NCBI GenBank assembly: GCA_019843655.1
Contig: JACDQD010000102.1
Location: 5,155,501-5,219,500 of the forward strand
Origin: Lethocerus indicus
Taxonomy: Eukaryota > Arthropoda > Insecta > Hemiptera > Belostomatidae
Direction of reading: 5' to 3'
Length of the DNA stretch: 64,000 nt
The notes under the pieces are model-generated. The model did not search any database, had not been told where the DNA came from, and saw only the letters and a list, made by a program, of their open reading frames with translations. Positions 49,301 through 62,735 of this stretch are shown piece by piece (position 1 is the stretch's first letter; each line of letters begins with the position of its first letter). A program made the position numbers and the translations under genes.

Positions 49301-51639
49301 CCTCGCCTGAGTTTAAGAAAGACGGGCGGTCGAACTGTGAGTGGCCCGTCTGTGTAACTTCCGGCCACTTGGCCTTCTCCAAGGGAGCCGACAGTATTCT
49401 TTAAAGAAATTGATGTTAATTAAATAACTGCGAGGGCGGCGCCCTTCGAATTGTGGTTGTTGAATCACCAGCATATTTTCAGAACACGTTTCATTCTCAA
49501 TTCGTTCTTCAATTAAGTCGGACATTCCTTCTGCCGAATGGAAATTCACCTGTCTCGTAGATTTGATCGGGATGTTATAACAATAATTCTGATTCTAATA
49601 TACTTCTGGAATCTTTCCCTACATTTATATATATTCAATATAAAACTGGAATAAATACCGACTAGAAAAAGAGCTGCAAATTTACCGTTTTCTATTTTAT
49701 AATGTCTGCCTTTTAACAAGAAGTACGGTATTTTTGTAATTTGGATATTGTTCAGTTGGGAAACTCCGTTATTGTATTCCTAGGAACCTATATTAAATAA
49801 AACATCCAATTCAAAATAGAAGAATAAATTAATTTACTTATAGTTTTACACTATAAATCGATCATCCCTCTGTCTACGTTTGTCAACTTCTAATAATATT
49901 CTACGTTATTGCATAACACACGTGGGAGCATATATTAATTTTGCTAATGTAGTCGCATATTTTCAGTTTTTATTACCCTTTTAGCTAGTTATTACCGAAT
50001 GAGGCCGGTTATCGTCTTATCTTTTAGGTCCAAATGGCGTGACGCTCTACGTGTGTAAATCGACGTCGCAAACAGTTACACAATTGTTTGTTGAATTACC
50101 AATGACTCACTTTCGTGCCCTATCTTTTCATATTTGATAATGCATATTTTATGGACAATTTTTTTAATTGCTTCATTTCCTTGTTCTCTCTAGATCATGA
50201 GATACGGGGATTTAAGGTGCCCAATTTAAGCCTAAAGTTTAGGTTCAGAGTTATATTCTTTTTCGTTCCCTATCTCAGCTCTCAATTTGATTATATAACA
50301 CTGTACAGTTTATAGCGGCCCTCACAAGTTTTGGATGTTGGTCATATTTTTTTAAAGGCATTTGAATTACTTTATTGTGCCGGGACGGATATGAAGTTAT
50401 CCGACCTACAGAGTCAAGAAAATCCGCATTGTATTACAGGTTTCTGTTTTTGTCTTCACGATTAACTCACGTTCGGAAGAACAATGGCCGTTCTCACGAA
50501 AGTGAAGCGTGTATATAAAAAGCGTGAGAAATGCCGGCTGTTTTCGAACGGAGGAAATGGCCGGTACTCCCCGCATAATTACTCGTAATCAAGGATGTTT
50601 CTAATTTCGACCGGAACTCAACAAGGTTGATTTCGGGATCGAACTGTGAAGAAATTGAAAACTGGTAAAAATTTACTTTCCGAAATAAAATATGTTGTGT
50701 TTAGCAACCTCAGAACATATAATCAGAACCTCAAAATCCAACATATTTGACATTGTTTGGGGTATAATATTTATATGTTTGCAGAAAAATTAATGACTTT
50801 TCCTGACGTATTGTTGCATGCCATTATTAGATGCCTAAATTTGTTAACGTCGTATTAATATCTGGGTTTAACATATTAATAATTAAGTTATTTCTGTAAT
50901 ATACGCCGTTTTCGCTTATTCTAACACCCCGTCCTGAATTTTTGTAATTTCTCTCGTGTGCCAAATTTCGTGTGTGCTATGCATAATTTTTATGAGTTCA
51001 CACTCCTTGATCACTGGCTAGTTTCCTACCGGGTAGGCATTATGTTTAAATTGAGTTGCATCACTGTATAATTGTTTCCTTCATCTAACGCTTTGTACGG
51101 GGGCATTATTTTTTCGAAGTAATAGTCCATTGTTGCGCCTGCCTGGTTCTATTGAATCTCATTAGATATCATCTATTGTTGTGTTTATGAACTTTCTCAA
51201 CTTATGGCTGAATGAAACATTGTGGCTCTCTCCTTGTGGTATGTACTAGTATTGCTCCCCAAATAACAAGGTTGTTACTGAAATAAATTTTTAACCTGAC
51301 AGAATTGGTTAATAAATATTAAATGTATTTTTCATTTCATTCCATGATTCATTTATGCTGCCATTCATAGAGCGATGTTTGGACCAATATATACTTATGA
51401 GACTGTCTCGGTGACATTTGCTTCCGGGTTTAGCGCGAATTTTGCACTGCTCTCCAATACTCGAAAAAAAATTTCCCCTGTAGTGCCAGCCTGTCGGCAA
51501 CAACGTTTTGAGACCTTGCACGTCCAAGATTATTTCGTATTTTCATACGAACGCGGAAAGGAATGCCTTCGAACAGCCGCCAAACGCATTCAAATTATTC
51601 GGTAAGGTCATCATTTTAAAGCGAATCGAAATAGACACA
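46360..51639. other. AT-rich intronic sequence
   Basis: No supported exon or repeat. Short open frames of up to 100 codons are scattered on both strands. Confidence 0.55.
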
Positions 51640-51985
51640 GAATTCGTGGCTTCAAAAAGTGCGCGCTCACCGTCCGACACTTAATTGCTCCATTCATCTT
51701 CCATTTCGCCCCTACTATTACGGGGAGAGTAGAATAAAAATAGCTTATTGTCGTCGCCGGTCGTCCGTATTGGTCTGGATCTATCCCCCCATTGTCATTA
51801 CAATGTGACGCATTTGAGACTGAATGAACAACTCTCTCGGCCCAGCGAACGGGGTTTATGAATAGGCCGGGTGTTCAATAGGAGAGAGAGAGAGCCCGGG
51901 AGATTCGGCAGGGACGATGAGAAAATTGCCCCGTTGCGCAACGTGTTGACGATGGTGACACGACGCTCGCCGCCCAATCAGTGTC
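51640..51985. promoter_or_regulatory. Island with a SOX dyad and a C/EBP palindrome
   Basis: CATTGT-CATT-ACAATG (51790-51805) is a perfect inverted pair of SOX-type sites. CGTTGCGCAACG (51932-51943) is a 12-bp palindrome containing the C/EBP consensus TTGCGCAA. A short GA run lies at 51882-51894. It is among the better enhancer candidates. Confidence 0.4.
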
Positions 51986-54900
51986 AAGCCTCACTCATCT
52001 GCTTTTTATCTCCTTCTTTATGTTTTACAGCCTCTTCGCTTTACTCTTAGTAAGTACTGTTTGTTCTTTTCTGTTTATTCGAGCGATATGGCACTTAGAA
52101 ACCGAATTCCGAACTCCTCAGATACGATTTTCTATTCGGTACTTCCAGGACCTCAGGACCAACATCTCCACTAACCGCTTTAAGACTCCAGGTTAATTAA
52201 TTATACACCTTCTTATTGGTTGACTGCATCGCTTTGACCTATACTCGTTGCCTCATTAAATCTGTTAACATAACTCTTACCGCTTTCTTCCTTTCGCTTG
52301 TTACGCCCAGACTCCGTCAATCGCGAACTAAGTTCGCCTGAATTAAAAATTCCGCTAAATCGGCTTGTTTCTTTAAAGGTTAAACATTTATTGAATCTCC
52401 GTTACAGGATTTACATGAAAAGAATAATTTACTCGCCTCTAGAAAATAAAGTTTAGGAGAAATTCGGTCGCAAATAAAGTAAGAAGCCAGGATTTCCTTT
52501 GTAAGCCTGGGTTTTGTCGGAAAAGACCAGAAAATGATTGTGACGGTAGCCGGAGTTTTAAAACAGTTTAGTTTCTCTGCATTCATTCCGAAAACTATTT
52601 GTTTTGCGGCAAAAGTTAATTCCTTGATTTATGCGACTTGTGGGATCATTGTTGAAGTTTAATTTATCGCGGGGGTTTCTCAACTGTTGTATTTCTTTTT
52701 AATAATAGCCCTGTAACAATTCATTCCTTTTGACCTTTCGAGTTCTTTCAACCTCCCCTTTCCTAATTGCCGCCTAAGAATACTGTTTTAAAATCAGTGG
52801 TTATAACTAAATACACCTGTTAATTATTAAGAGGTATCAAACTATTATTATCAAATATTTACAAATTTTGTGCACATTTCCGCTACCTTTACTATCCTCA
52901 GTATTTCCCTTAAATTTAGATTTGATGTAGCGGACCGTTAAATCCGCACCGTTAAAATGAGCGCTGTTTTTGCTTGTCCCCTGCAGCAGGAAAGCTATTT
53001 TTCGATGGACACGTTTGGACTGAATAGAATTAAAATGTTCCAGCGTGTTGAATAGGGAAGTCTTTTTCCGGCATATATTTAAATTAAATCTGCATCTGTT
53101 ACTCGGGCTCCCGGTTCGTTGAACTCTTCGGTTCGATTTTGGAGCATGTTCGGTTTGAATTTACATTTATAAATTGCTCTTTTTCTTGTAATTTCATTCC
53201 GTAACATACCTAATTAACTGAAACTTGTGTCCTTAATATTGTTTCACTTGGTATGGATGTAGATGTTTGGTATTTACGGAGCGACATCTCTTGGAATTAA
53301 TACTGTAAATAGAAACTCTAGAAAATAGGATTTATCAGATTACTACAATTGGATAAAATTGAACTAAGCTCAGCCAAACTGGGCCTGTTGGGGCGATTGG
53401 GTAGGCGCTTAAAATAATCCAAATAGTCTGGTTTATTTTGTGCACACCCGAACTATGATTCATCCGGGTTGGGGCCTGTTCGGGTCGCTGTTCGGCTTCG
53501 TTTTTCGATCAAAGTCCACACCTTAAATATCTGTTTAGCTGGCCTATTTCCTGCCGCCAGTTGCCGACGAGGCGCCGCAATTTTTTTCGACCGCGATTTT
53601 ATTTATATTTTTTTTCGCGCTGATAGAGATTTCTCGGTATTCTAAAGAAGAGAAGTGGAAGCAGAAAGAGGCCTGGGGACGTAACAGTACACCCCCTTTA
53701 TGTTCTTGTTTATCGGCCAACTTTTTGATGACTGGCGTAGTCGTCATCAGATTATTCCACGTCCGTCCTCGCCTATTCAGTTCGGAATTCGCCCATGTCA
53801 AAAGCACCGGCCAGTGGCAGTGGCGTATAATAAATATTATATATAGCGATATCTTTTAACAGGCGTTTTTAATTAGCAAATGTTATGCTGCGTAAGGACG
53901 TTTCACTGGTTTTTATATCAAAAACATTGCTTATAAAGAGTGTTCATTTGTATAAAAGAGTTCGGTATCACTATCATAATCGGTAATCAAGGATCAAATA
54001 CAATTACAACACGTAAAATACGTTAAGATTTCTGCAGATTTCTGTTTATTGCTTGTATAATATATAGGATAAATTTAAAGTAATTTTAAAGAAATCTAGG
54101 TCCATTTAGTTCCGAAAATTTACTTACCGTATTCTAATATTTGTCCCCACTACATGCCCGTTTATTTCCAAAAGTAGCTGCAGGCTTTTCGTTATGATAC
54201 TATTCCCTGTATTTTTCTGGTCCGCGCAACATATATTTCCGACATTTTTTACCCGATAATTTCCACTGACGTTTTAATTTCCGCAGCGGACGCATTCGCC
54301 GGCCACAGCACTCTCGGCTCGGAATGTCGGAGGGAAATGTTGTTTTCATGAAATATCGATAGCACATAACGCTGGCGGTACTTTTTGTCAGAGTTCTGTG
54401 TTATCTCGATTCTTTCATCCTGGCGGTCCAACTAGTTATTTCGTCGCCCAACACAAGCGTACAGAAGTGTCCGCAGCCCCATATATGAAAGATATTCCAA
54501 AAAAAAGTAGATACCTTTCTAGATGTTCACATATTCCGGACTGTGTCACTTGATTTATTCCCAGCATGCAACGTATTGTAAAAATTGAATTGATAATATA
54601 TTTTAGGCGAGTCTAGTTTTTGATGACCCTTATTTTTACAATGGACACGAATGTTATTTTCTTTGATTATGTCATGTTGATTCGTGGAGCGCGTACGCGA
54701 ATTCCCAAAATATAAAGCTGTCTACTCGTGTAATTCCTAATAATAATTTCATGAAGACAAACGGTTGCCGGATTGTCAATAAGAGACGGAGGTAAAAGGC
54801 GGCGGTAATGTGAGGGTAGTGAGGCGGGCTTGGGTCTAATACAGCAGGGCATGAACCATTAGCATACAATGGACATTCTTAGAGGGGGTCAGCTATCCTA

Positions 54901-56334
54901 CATACATATTGCATTAGTTGGACCCCGGGCTCCTGTGCGCAGGGGACGGAGCCCGAATTACAGCTGTCGGTCACTGATCGGCTGGGGCTCGAAAATTCAT
55001 AGCTTTCATGAAAGATCCTAGATCCTGGGATTTATACGAGATATTGGATCCGAGCCTACACTTCGAATCGCGGTCACGGAGTATTGGAAATGTGAACCAC
55101 TACTATATCAAATCCAATTTAGTAGAATATCAAATTTTATTTTCTCTTTATAGATACTGCAGTAAATTCAGGTGTCTGAAATTTGATCGCTATGTCGTGC
55201 CGACAGATCCAAAAGTCTTTCTTAGCAATTTTGCATTGCTGGTTCTAATTCCCGAGAAAAACATTCGCTGTTGTATCACTTATATTTTTATTACAAACAA
55301 CCAAGTTGTGAATTCAATATTATTATTCATTTGGACAATGTAAAAGAAAACCTCAGCTTTAAGATTTTATCGAATTTGTTTTTGTATTGCTGTTTTAAAT
55401 GAACTTGGTTGTACTTAAAACCTAGAATTCGACCACCTTCAAGCTTTCCGTTGCTTTACTAGAGACCTATGGATATTCAGATTTTCGCGGGGAAACAGCA
55501 AATATTCTTATAAAACGGAAGGAATATTTTATTTATTCAAGAGGAGAGGGAAATAAGACAGCGAAAATTGCGGCGTCTGAAGATTTAATGTTGAATAAAA
55601 TATGTGGAGTGGGAGGGGGGAGGGCAGACTTGGACGAAAACTGGGGTTGTGGGCGAGAAAGTTGATTGATCTCGACTTTGAGGACCTAAAAATAAACCGG
55701 GCGGCGCTTTAACGATGTTTGTCTAAGTTTTTGTTGTTTGGCTACCCCAAAGGGAGTTGCCCCTGTCAGTTGTTTGTTCAAACATTGTTCCCACCTCCTT
55801 TCTAAGTAATTAGATAGACGGATTAGGCTAATTGTAATTAGTTTTATGTATCAAGGAGTATCAAAATGTGTATGATTTTTTATATATAATACATTTTTTT
55901 CTGAAACTTAAGCCAATAACTAAGAAATACGTGTATTACAGTTTCTAAATTTACTGCAACCTATTACAAAACAAAGTCTTATTTTTTTCTTATTCACAGT
56001 TTTGAATCAGCAATTTAATACGGTGTTATGTACTCTATTACTATTTCGGTATTAAAAAATATTTTCTTCCCTGACCTTAAGATTTTATACGACTATATAA
56101 TCTATTATATTATAGTTTTATTCATTTTTTTATTAACCATTCTATTCTATTTTATTATATTTTATTTATAAAACGCTTAATGAGTAATTTTTAGTCAGTA
56201 ATCTGCAGTTGTACTTTGTCAAGCCATCGTATAAATGCGGAAGCTGAAGTCCGGTAATGAGTTGTGGACCTTAATTGTCGTAAATTCCTCACATTATTCA
56301 TTAATACAATAGCACAGAGCTTAATTCAAGCAAT
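51986..56334. other. AT-rich intronic sequence
   Basis: No exon is recognised. Mild GC-richer patches lie at 53380-53810 and 54240-54470. Low-complexity TTTTAT sequence lies near 56150. Confidence 0.55.
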
Positions 56335-56412
56335 TGACTGAACTATTGTTCGTTTGTTTCAGGTACGTTGCGCTTGAATATGAGAGAACTGGTCCGCTAA
56401 TGGCTGGTAAAG
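56335..56412 (+). other. Candidate recursive splice site with RS-exon (site 4)
   Basis: TTGTTCGTTTGTTTCAG ends at 56362 and is immediately followed by GTACGTTGCG. GACTGAAC about 25 nt upstream is a plausible branch point. A medium-strength donor, CTG|GTAAAG, begins at 56407, giving a 44-nt potential RS-exon (56363-56406). The site lies 19.5 kb downstream of the coding exon's donor, where a ratchet point in its long first intron would be expected. Confidence 0.52.
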
Positions 56413-58379
56413 TATTCGATTTGTCTAATTAAGATAGTGGCATTGTCTTTGGAACGTGGATCATTTAATCGAACTCGAGTCGTCTGGCATTGTATTTAAT
56501 ACTTTCTGTGCAATTATTCTTTTTAGAAGTTGTTTGAATTTTTATACATAGAGTGACACCACTAATACGGACGAAAAAATCATATCATTTTTTCTTATTA
56601 AATTTTTACTTCCGATCTGGCATATATGAAGTTAAGACGAAAAATGCATATATCATGTTTTTAGTTGATATCAACATTTGCTAGTCGATTAGTACATACA
56701 TCACTTTCACAATCTGTTCATACCTTTCACCGACTCTTAACATTGCGAGACGTTCATTAGGTATTTCCCCAACCGTGCAGTTTGTCGGTTCTACTAAGAC
56801 CCGTTAGAACGCTTCTTAGAAGGTATGGACAGAATGCGTTTGACTTTTAACCGACGCTCCTTGCAAATGCCTCACGATATACAAAGGTCTTTTCCGCGAA
56901 TGTATTTGCAAGCCAGGCGACCGTATTTATTTGGTCGGTGTTCGTGACGCGAGCCGGGGAAGGCCGCTTTCCGGCCTTGGGTCAGCTGTAACCCTCTCCA
57001 CAGCCCCCCCTACAGAATTCCTTATTGAAATCTAAATTAAACCTTTTGAATGTTCCCGGGTTTAACTGTGATACACTCATTTATATTTTCAAATAACCGC
57101 GTCCAGAGTTTAGAGTCTTCCTGGATTTTGATTCCGGTCTGGAGTACACATTTCTAGTAATTGTGTATATTAAAATGAAATCCAGAAGCCCGCCAGACAT
57201 AATTTAATTTCGCCTTTCTTTCCTTTACGATTTTCGTCTTATCTTAATGAGTGATCCCAGAACCCGTATGGAAATGCCCATGAGGATGGGAGAAAGTCCG
57301 AGGACCATTGATAGATGATTAACATCGTAATTGCGCCGCCTGGTGTTCAGTTCCTACCTACGGTACGCATTGCATTCGAGCATGAATTCCTTTCTTTCGC
57401 CGTCGCTTGGCGCCCTACCAAATCCCCTCCTAATTTCGTTTTTATAGGAGTTGCTTCAATAAAACCTGGAAGCCTATATGAAAGCGATTCGAAACAGACA
57501 TAAACACGAATTTCCGTCGTTACGTCCGGTTTGTGATTTGGCAACGGTCCATTTCAATTTACCTCCCCCACTCCGAGTTGTGATGTTAAGCGCATGTTAA
57601 CTGTCCGTCCTGTATTAAGGCACTTCCTAGTGGCCCGCAGAAACTGGCATTGTAACAACTCGATGTGTTTTTACATTTCAATTTTCAAGGCAGTTTGACA
57701 CTGTTATAAACAACGTGCGCGATTGTAGAAATCAGCAGAAAAATTGTAGAAAATTGTAGACAAAACAGTTCAAATTTAAATTTACTTTGTAAAAATATCT
57801 TAATGTAGCCTATGTCATGAAATTCGACTTACATTAATGTTCCCTTGCTTAATGTCCTACACCGTTTGAAAAATGCGAAACACTCTCACCCGAGTCAATT
57901 AACCTGACCCTAATGCCCCTTGCCAAAAGATTCTCCATCAGACCGGCGAAAAGCTCTTCCAAGTCATGTAATATATGCCCCTCTGACGACCGACGAGAAC
58001 GACCGTCCTTGCACGAACGTGCTCTAAAGATATTTCTACAGCGGTGCGTCACCTGTCGGCGTCACCACGTGACGTAACCGCTCGCACAAATCGTAATCGC
58101 CTCGGGTGTTCTTCCAAATTTTTCCTCTCGCCCTATTCTGACATTTTCATCCGTCATTTTTCACCCCACACGATGGAAAGTATGACAGTGCGACATTTTG
58201 GAATGCAATGGAGCCATTTTTATTTCCGGCATTTTCATACACAAATTATTACAAGTCCGATATATGGTGTCTAGTCGCGTAAAGTTTAATATTTTGAAAG
58301 TAGTTATTTAATTCAAAACAATTTCTGTCCCGAATGTTGAATGTCCGCAACGGAGGTCGCAAATCCTTTAGGTTAAATT
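56413..58379. other. Intronic sequence after ratchet-like site 4
   Basis: Nothing supported apart from the short tandem motif at 57721-57760. Confidence 0.55.
57721..57760. repeat. Short tandem AAATTGTAGA motif
   Basis: AAATTGTAGA is present twice in tandem (57741-57750 and 57751-57760), with a related GATTGTAGA at 57721-57729. It looks like local slippage. Confidence 0.55.
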
Positions 58380-58710
58380 TGGAGCTCTCAATATACGCAA
58401 CAGTTTAACAGCAGGTGCACTCGGGTTTTGGAATTTATCGTGAAATCGGTTCCTGAACAGCGTGACCGATTGCTAGGGGGCGTTTTCAGGTGGGCAGGTC
58501 CTTCGGGCGGCCGGTGCGAGTTCGCCAATTTAACAATAAAAGCGGAAGACTAAGGTTGTCGAGTTGTGCGCAGAGTGTCGTGCCAGGGGAAGAGGCTAAT
58601 TTAAGACTGGCTTCAGCGTATTAACGGTTGGGTTTAGTCGCGGGAATTAGCCGCACAATTTAGCTCCATTTGTTCGGCGGCCACCCCCTCCCGGCAGTAT
58701 TTACCCGCTA
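58380..58710. promoter_or_regulatory. GC-rich island with a CTCF-like core
   Basis: CTAGGGGGCG (58473-58482) matches the CTCF core, followed by CAGGTG (about 58488). CTAATTTAAG, GGAATTAGCC and CCTAATTGA are homeodomain-type sites. No coding frame is present. Confidence 0.36.
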
Positions 58711-59279
58711 AATGCTAGCCCTAATTGATTTTTTTTTGTAATGTGTTTCTTTACAACCTTTCTGCCGGGGCTAATATTATTTTGTGCGGAACAAACATTC
58801 CTCTGACGTCGGCTTTTGTTAATGTTAGCACCTTAAGGGAGCGCATAAGCGTTATGAGTATCGCTATTAAAATGTTTTATAACGACGAGATTTGAGTACC
58901 TTCCTAATAAAGTTGCCTGAAAGTGAGATTTGTAGTCTCACGTAATAAACATTAAAACTTGCAGTAATTAGGTTTATTACGGAAATATTAAGGGTTATTT
59001 ATGACTATAATTAAATGTATAAAATTTTATAAACTTTTCCCAAAAGTTGGATTATACTTAAGTAGAAACTTATATAAATTCATCTTAGCCGCGGCCTGGC
59101 TTAGAAAATAGGCTAAATTAGTTAATTTACTAATCCTTCCGGTTTTGAAGTTAGTTTTTTATTTTATGTTTAATTTTTATTTTATTACGAGCTTGCCTGT
59201 GTTGAAATCATTAAGACTGGTGATTCATCGCTTCCTGTTATTGTCCCTATTGGGAGTAGCCCGCCAGTAATCAGCAGTG

Positions 59280-59965
59280 ACTAATTAGCGCGTTTCAACC
59301 GAAAGCCACTTGAGATGAAAAGGCGGTTAACTGAAGAGTTATCAGCTGGGAATTTTTATATCACGCTAGTTCATCGCAGCCGGTTTTATTCGGACGACGC
59401 TCGGAACAAAACTGGTCCCTTGGAAGAGTAACTTCGAGTTTCGTTGGGGAATCTTAAAATTCAGTACCTTACATCGGCCTCCAATAAAATAACCGAAGCG
59501 TTTATTCATTCACGAACTTCGGGAAAGTCCGAGTTTTCAAACGGGGGGAGGAAAATAATAATTTATTGCGATTAAAAACTGTTTCTCGACTGAAAGCGTT
59601 CGGCCTACGTTTCTTTAATAAGCCATCAAATAAAAAGAGGAGCCGGCCGGTGGCCGGAATCACTGGTCGGTTTTATAGAGGAACCCCTTGAAAAAGGGGG
59701 TGTAAAAAGTTCGTAAAAGACGGGCGTTTAAACGTGTTTCCCGTAGACAAGGCCCGCGTCGGAGCTTTCCAATTCAAGGAGCCTTTGAATGATAAATACC
59801 GTTCGGGGATGCAGGTATATTGTGGCTCCCCGCCAGTCCAGCCGACAGGTCGTTCACCGGTTTTTCCTTCGAATAATGGAAGTGAAATTTTATGCGGCCG
59901 TTGCCGGAAAGCTGCTCTTTTATTTCCCACTTTAAAAGCTGCGAAAACTGCTTTTTGAAATTTAC
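59280..59965. promoter_or_regulatory. GC-richer island
   Basis: It includes GGAGCCGGCCGGTGGCCGG (about 59640) and open frames on both strands (109 codons minus, 74 plus) without splice or family support. It is a candidate regulatory region. Confidence 0.3.
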
Positions 59966-60621
59966 ATCGACCTAATACCCTAATAAGGAAATGAAACTTC
60001 ACTTAGTGAAATGAAAAAGCTAGTTTGAGCCGACTTAAATTCTGCAGACATTTTTCTAATATATGGCTATTAAAAATTAATAAATTAGTTTAATTACAAT
60101 TATTGTATATTGCTCTATTTATCAGTTGGAATTTATATTGCTCGTTTATATTTCCTGTGTGTTGATACCTATATTTGACGTACAATATTCTCTATTGAAC
60201 AGTGTTTATACCTGTCGCAATTAGCACCAGTTTATGTGCTGGAGTATCGAGTGCTGTAAGGATTTTTCCGACCCGGTTAACGCAGGCCGGAAATATGTCA
60301 CCGAGCGGATGTCTCGGGAGAATTGAAAACGTGGCTTTTGTCGAATCGGGCGAAAATTGTCGTTGCTCAAGGCCCGCACAAAGGACACATCGCGACCGTG
60401 CGCTCCGATTCCCCCGCTCGGGGAGCGTTATCCTCTCCTTTTTAGTGGATGAGAGATGGAGAAAAAGCTGGAAAATATATTTAGAATCGTGGAAATACTT
60501 TACCACAGGCACGTACTGGCTGACACCGGTGCGGTAAAGTAGCGGTTACACATAACAATTCAGATCCTTTTTTCTGAGGAAGTTTTCCAAATGGCCCATA
60601 TTGTGAGGAGATTTTTTAGAG

Positions 60622-60630
60622 TATATATAT

Positions 60631-60663
<33 letters not shown>
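60622..60663. repeat. Interrupted (TA)n microsatellite
   Basis: Two TA runs joined at an AA interruption (60641-60642), 42 bp in total. Confidence 0.95.
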
Positions 60664-62459
60664 CATTTGAACAACTTTAAAAATGAATTATGAGGAAAAT
60701 GTAGCTCTAATAGGCGTGTATAAATTAATGCAAGGGACAATTTATACTACAATTCCTTTACGGGTTGAAAAAAGACAAATAGAGGGGTACCATTTCTACA
60801 TCCGTTCCATTCTTCTTCATAAATATTTAGATTTACAATTTAAATCTGGAGAATATTTAATATTAAATGCATTACAGGGCCCCACGGTCGTTTTATTGAT
60901 GGAATAAATTAGCGGAGGGTTATTTTTGTAAAGGAAGTTTCCGCTCGAAATAACGTTTTAAACAGGGACGTTATGTTAGGTACGTTAATTTCACATTGAA
61001 CAAAGTTATTGATAATCGCTTTATAATAAACCCTCTTTAATATAACCAATATCGGGGCTTTATTTTTATACCGATATTCCCGCAGTGATAAAAATAATCT
61101 CGGGTCTCTCGAATTTCCGAAAATTCGCGTGACCTCACTCAAGTTTCGGGACTGCCAATCTGAATAATTTGATGGAAATTGATTGAAACCGGCCGACCCG
61201 CCCGTGTCCATCGGCTGTTTAGATAACTCCCGAAATGCCAGCAGAGCCTTGGAATCCTGATGTTGTTAAAGAGAGAGTTACGCCCGTAATTGACAACGTT
61301 TAATTATACACCCCCTGTACCGACCGAATTGTATCAATTTAAATCATTTTGGAAATTGCGCATAGTGGAGCGCGGAATCTATAGGAATAGAAGAGGAATT
61401 TTTTGAAAAGTACAATGCCGCTGTCGGAATACGTTTCAAGATGAAAGTAAACGATACACTCACAAAAGCGTTGCCGTAAAAGCGAAAGTATGACATTATT
61501 TCGAGATGCCATGGGTATCGATCTCTACTCCACTGGCTGCGGTGACGCCCCTACGTCCCGCTGCGGTCCCCCAGGTAAACATTGTTATTTTGCTCGAAAG
61601 TGTTTATTGTTGAAGTGTCCTATTTATACTGTTAATGGTTGGACGCGCTCTCTCGTTTTAATTACAACTAAAGTTTTCAGTCGGCGATTTGTGCGCTCGT
61701 CCGATTTTAAACAAGTCGTCGAACCTATTCCCAACTTCTACCCTCATATTTCTCACTTCACCTAATATCATTGAACACGTTTTCATTTTGTTACGCTGTT
61801 GTCACTTAAGATCGTGCGTTAAAAATTGAATACGCCTGTTGGTTCCTCTATCTGTATTAGAGTCCGTATCCTAAACTAGTTAATCAGCTATATTAGACTT
61901 GGTACTGTATTACAGACAATCTGATGTTCCTTTGATTTTATTTGCACAGTGAGATTTGACTTTTTCAGCAATGAAACGTTCCGGTTATAATTATCGATCA
62001 CGAGCTGTCCTGGTTGTCAACGTGGTGAACTAAAATCCAAATCCGCCAATCAATTCCAATTCAGTATATAATTTTAATGACCCGATGTTGTAGTTCAGTA
62101 GATTAATATGTGTTAGTATCGTTTATACTATTATTATTATTTTCTATGACCGCATCCTGGCCCTTCCACTTGCTACACGGAAAGCGAAATTTTATCTCCC
62201 CTTAATAATACGGCTTATAGTCGGAGGTTTAATGATGATGTTCCAGGGCTGCCTAATTGGCAGCCTGTTTTAACCGTATCAATTTAAACTGGGGCCTCGT
62301 ACAAAATCGAATGATCCATGAAACTTTGTTACTGCTCCATTCTAAAATCAATTTTGAACTTCGCAGATCGCTGCACGTCGGCAGTTACACATGCGCCATG
62401 CTTGATTAGGCCAATTTATAAGAAATAAGTATTTCAGGTATTTTTTAAAATGTTATTAG

Positions 62460-62464
<5 letters not shown>

Positions 62465-62511
<47 letters not shown>
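62465..62511. repeat. (TA)n microsatellite
   Basis: About 23 uninterrupted TA units. It begins 24 bp after a TTTCAG|GTATTT sequence, which is too weak a donor to be called a splice site. Confidence 0.97.
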
Positions 62512-62513
<2 letters not shown>

Positions 62514-62667
62514 CGACCAGTGTATTAGTGAGAATGTGATGGTATGTAATTGCGGATTTAGATCCGGGACAGTTTTTTGTTCACGCTAAATATAAGTCAG
62601 GTTAGTGGACTGAGTTCTTTGACATTTTCATTCGTTTCGCTTTTAGCTTGGTTTTGTCCGGCTGTGA

Positions 62668-62735
62668 AAGTCACCTAGCGGTCCATTGGATGGAGTCCTC
62701 ATTCGGCAGCTTGATGCCAGAATTTAATTTCCAAC
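62668..62735 (+). mobile_element. Degenerate tRNA-like fragment
   Basis: CCTAGCGGTCCATTGGATGG (from 62674) is similar to the D-arm part of arthropod tRNA-derived SINEs. A weak B-box-like sequence ends near 62732. The B box is poor, so the call is tentative. Confidence 0.22.

Larger units (their letters stand above)
59966..62667. other. Intronic sequence with TA microsatellites
   Basis: A 74-codon ATG frame at 60683-60907 has no supporting features. GC-richer patches lie at 60250-60440 and 61140-61260. Confidence 0.5.

Noticed and set aside
51375..51605. 76-codon frame ending at a GTAAGG donor-like sequence
   Set aside because: The donor is CG|GTAAGG and no convincing acceptor precedes it. 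An equally long frame is open on the opposite strand.
60683..60907. 74-codon ATG frame next to a TA microsatellite
   Set aside because: There is a true ATG, but no supporting context, compositional shift or family resemblance; chance length for an AT-rich window.
62420..62450. TATTTCAG|GTATTT as another recursive splice site
   Set aside because: The donor GTATTT is too weak and the pyrimidine tract is short.
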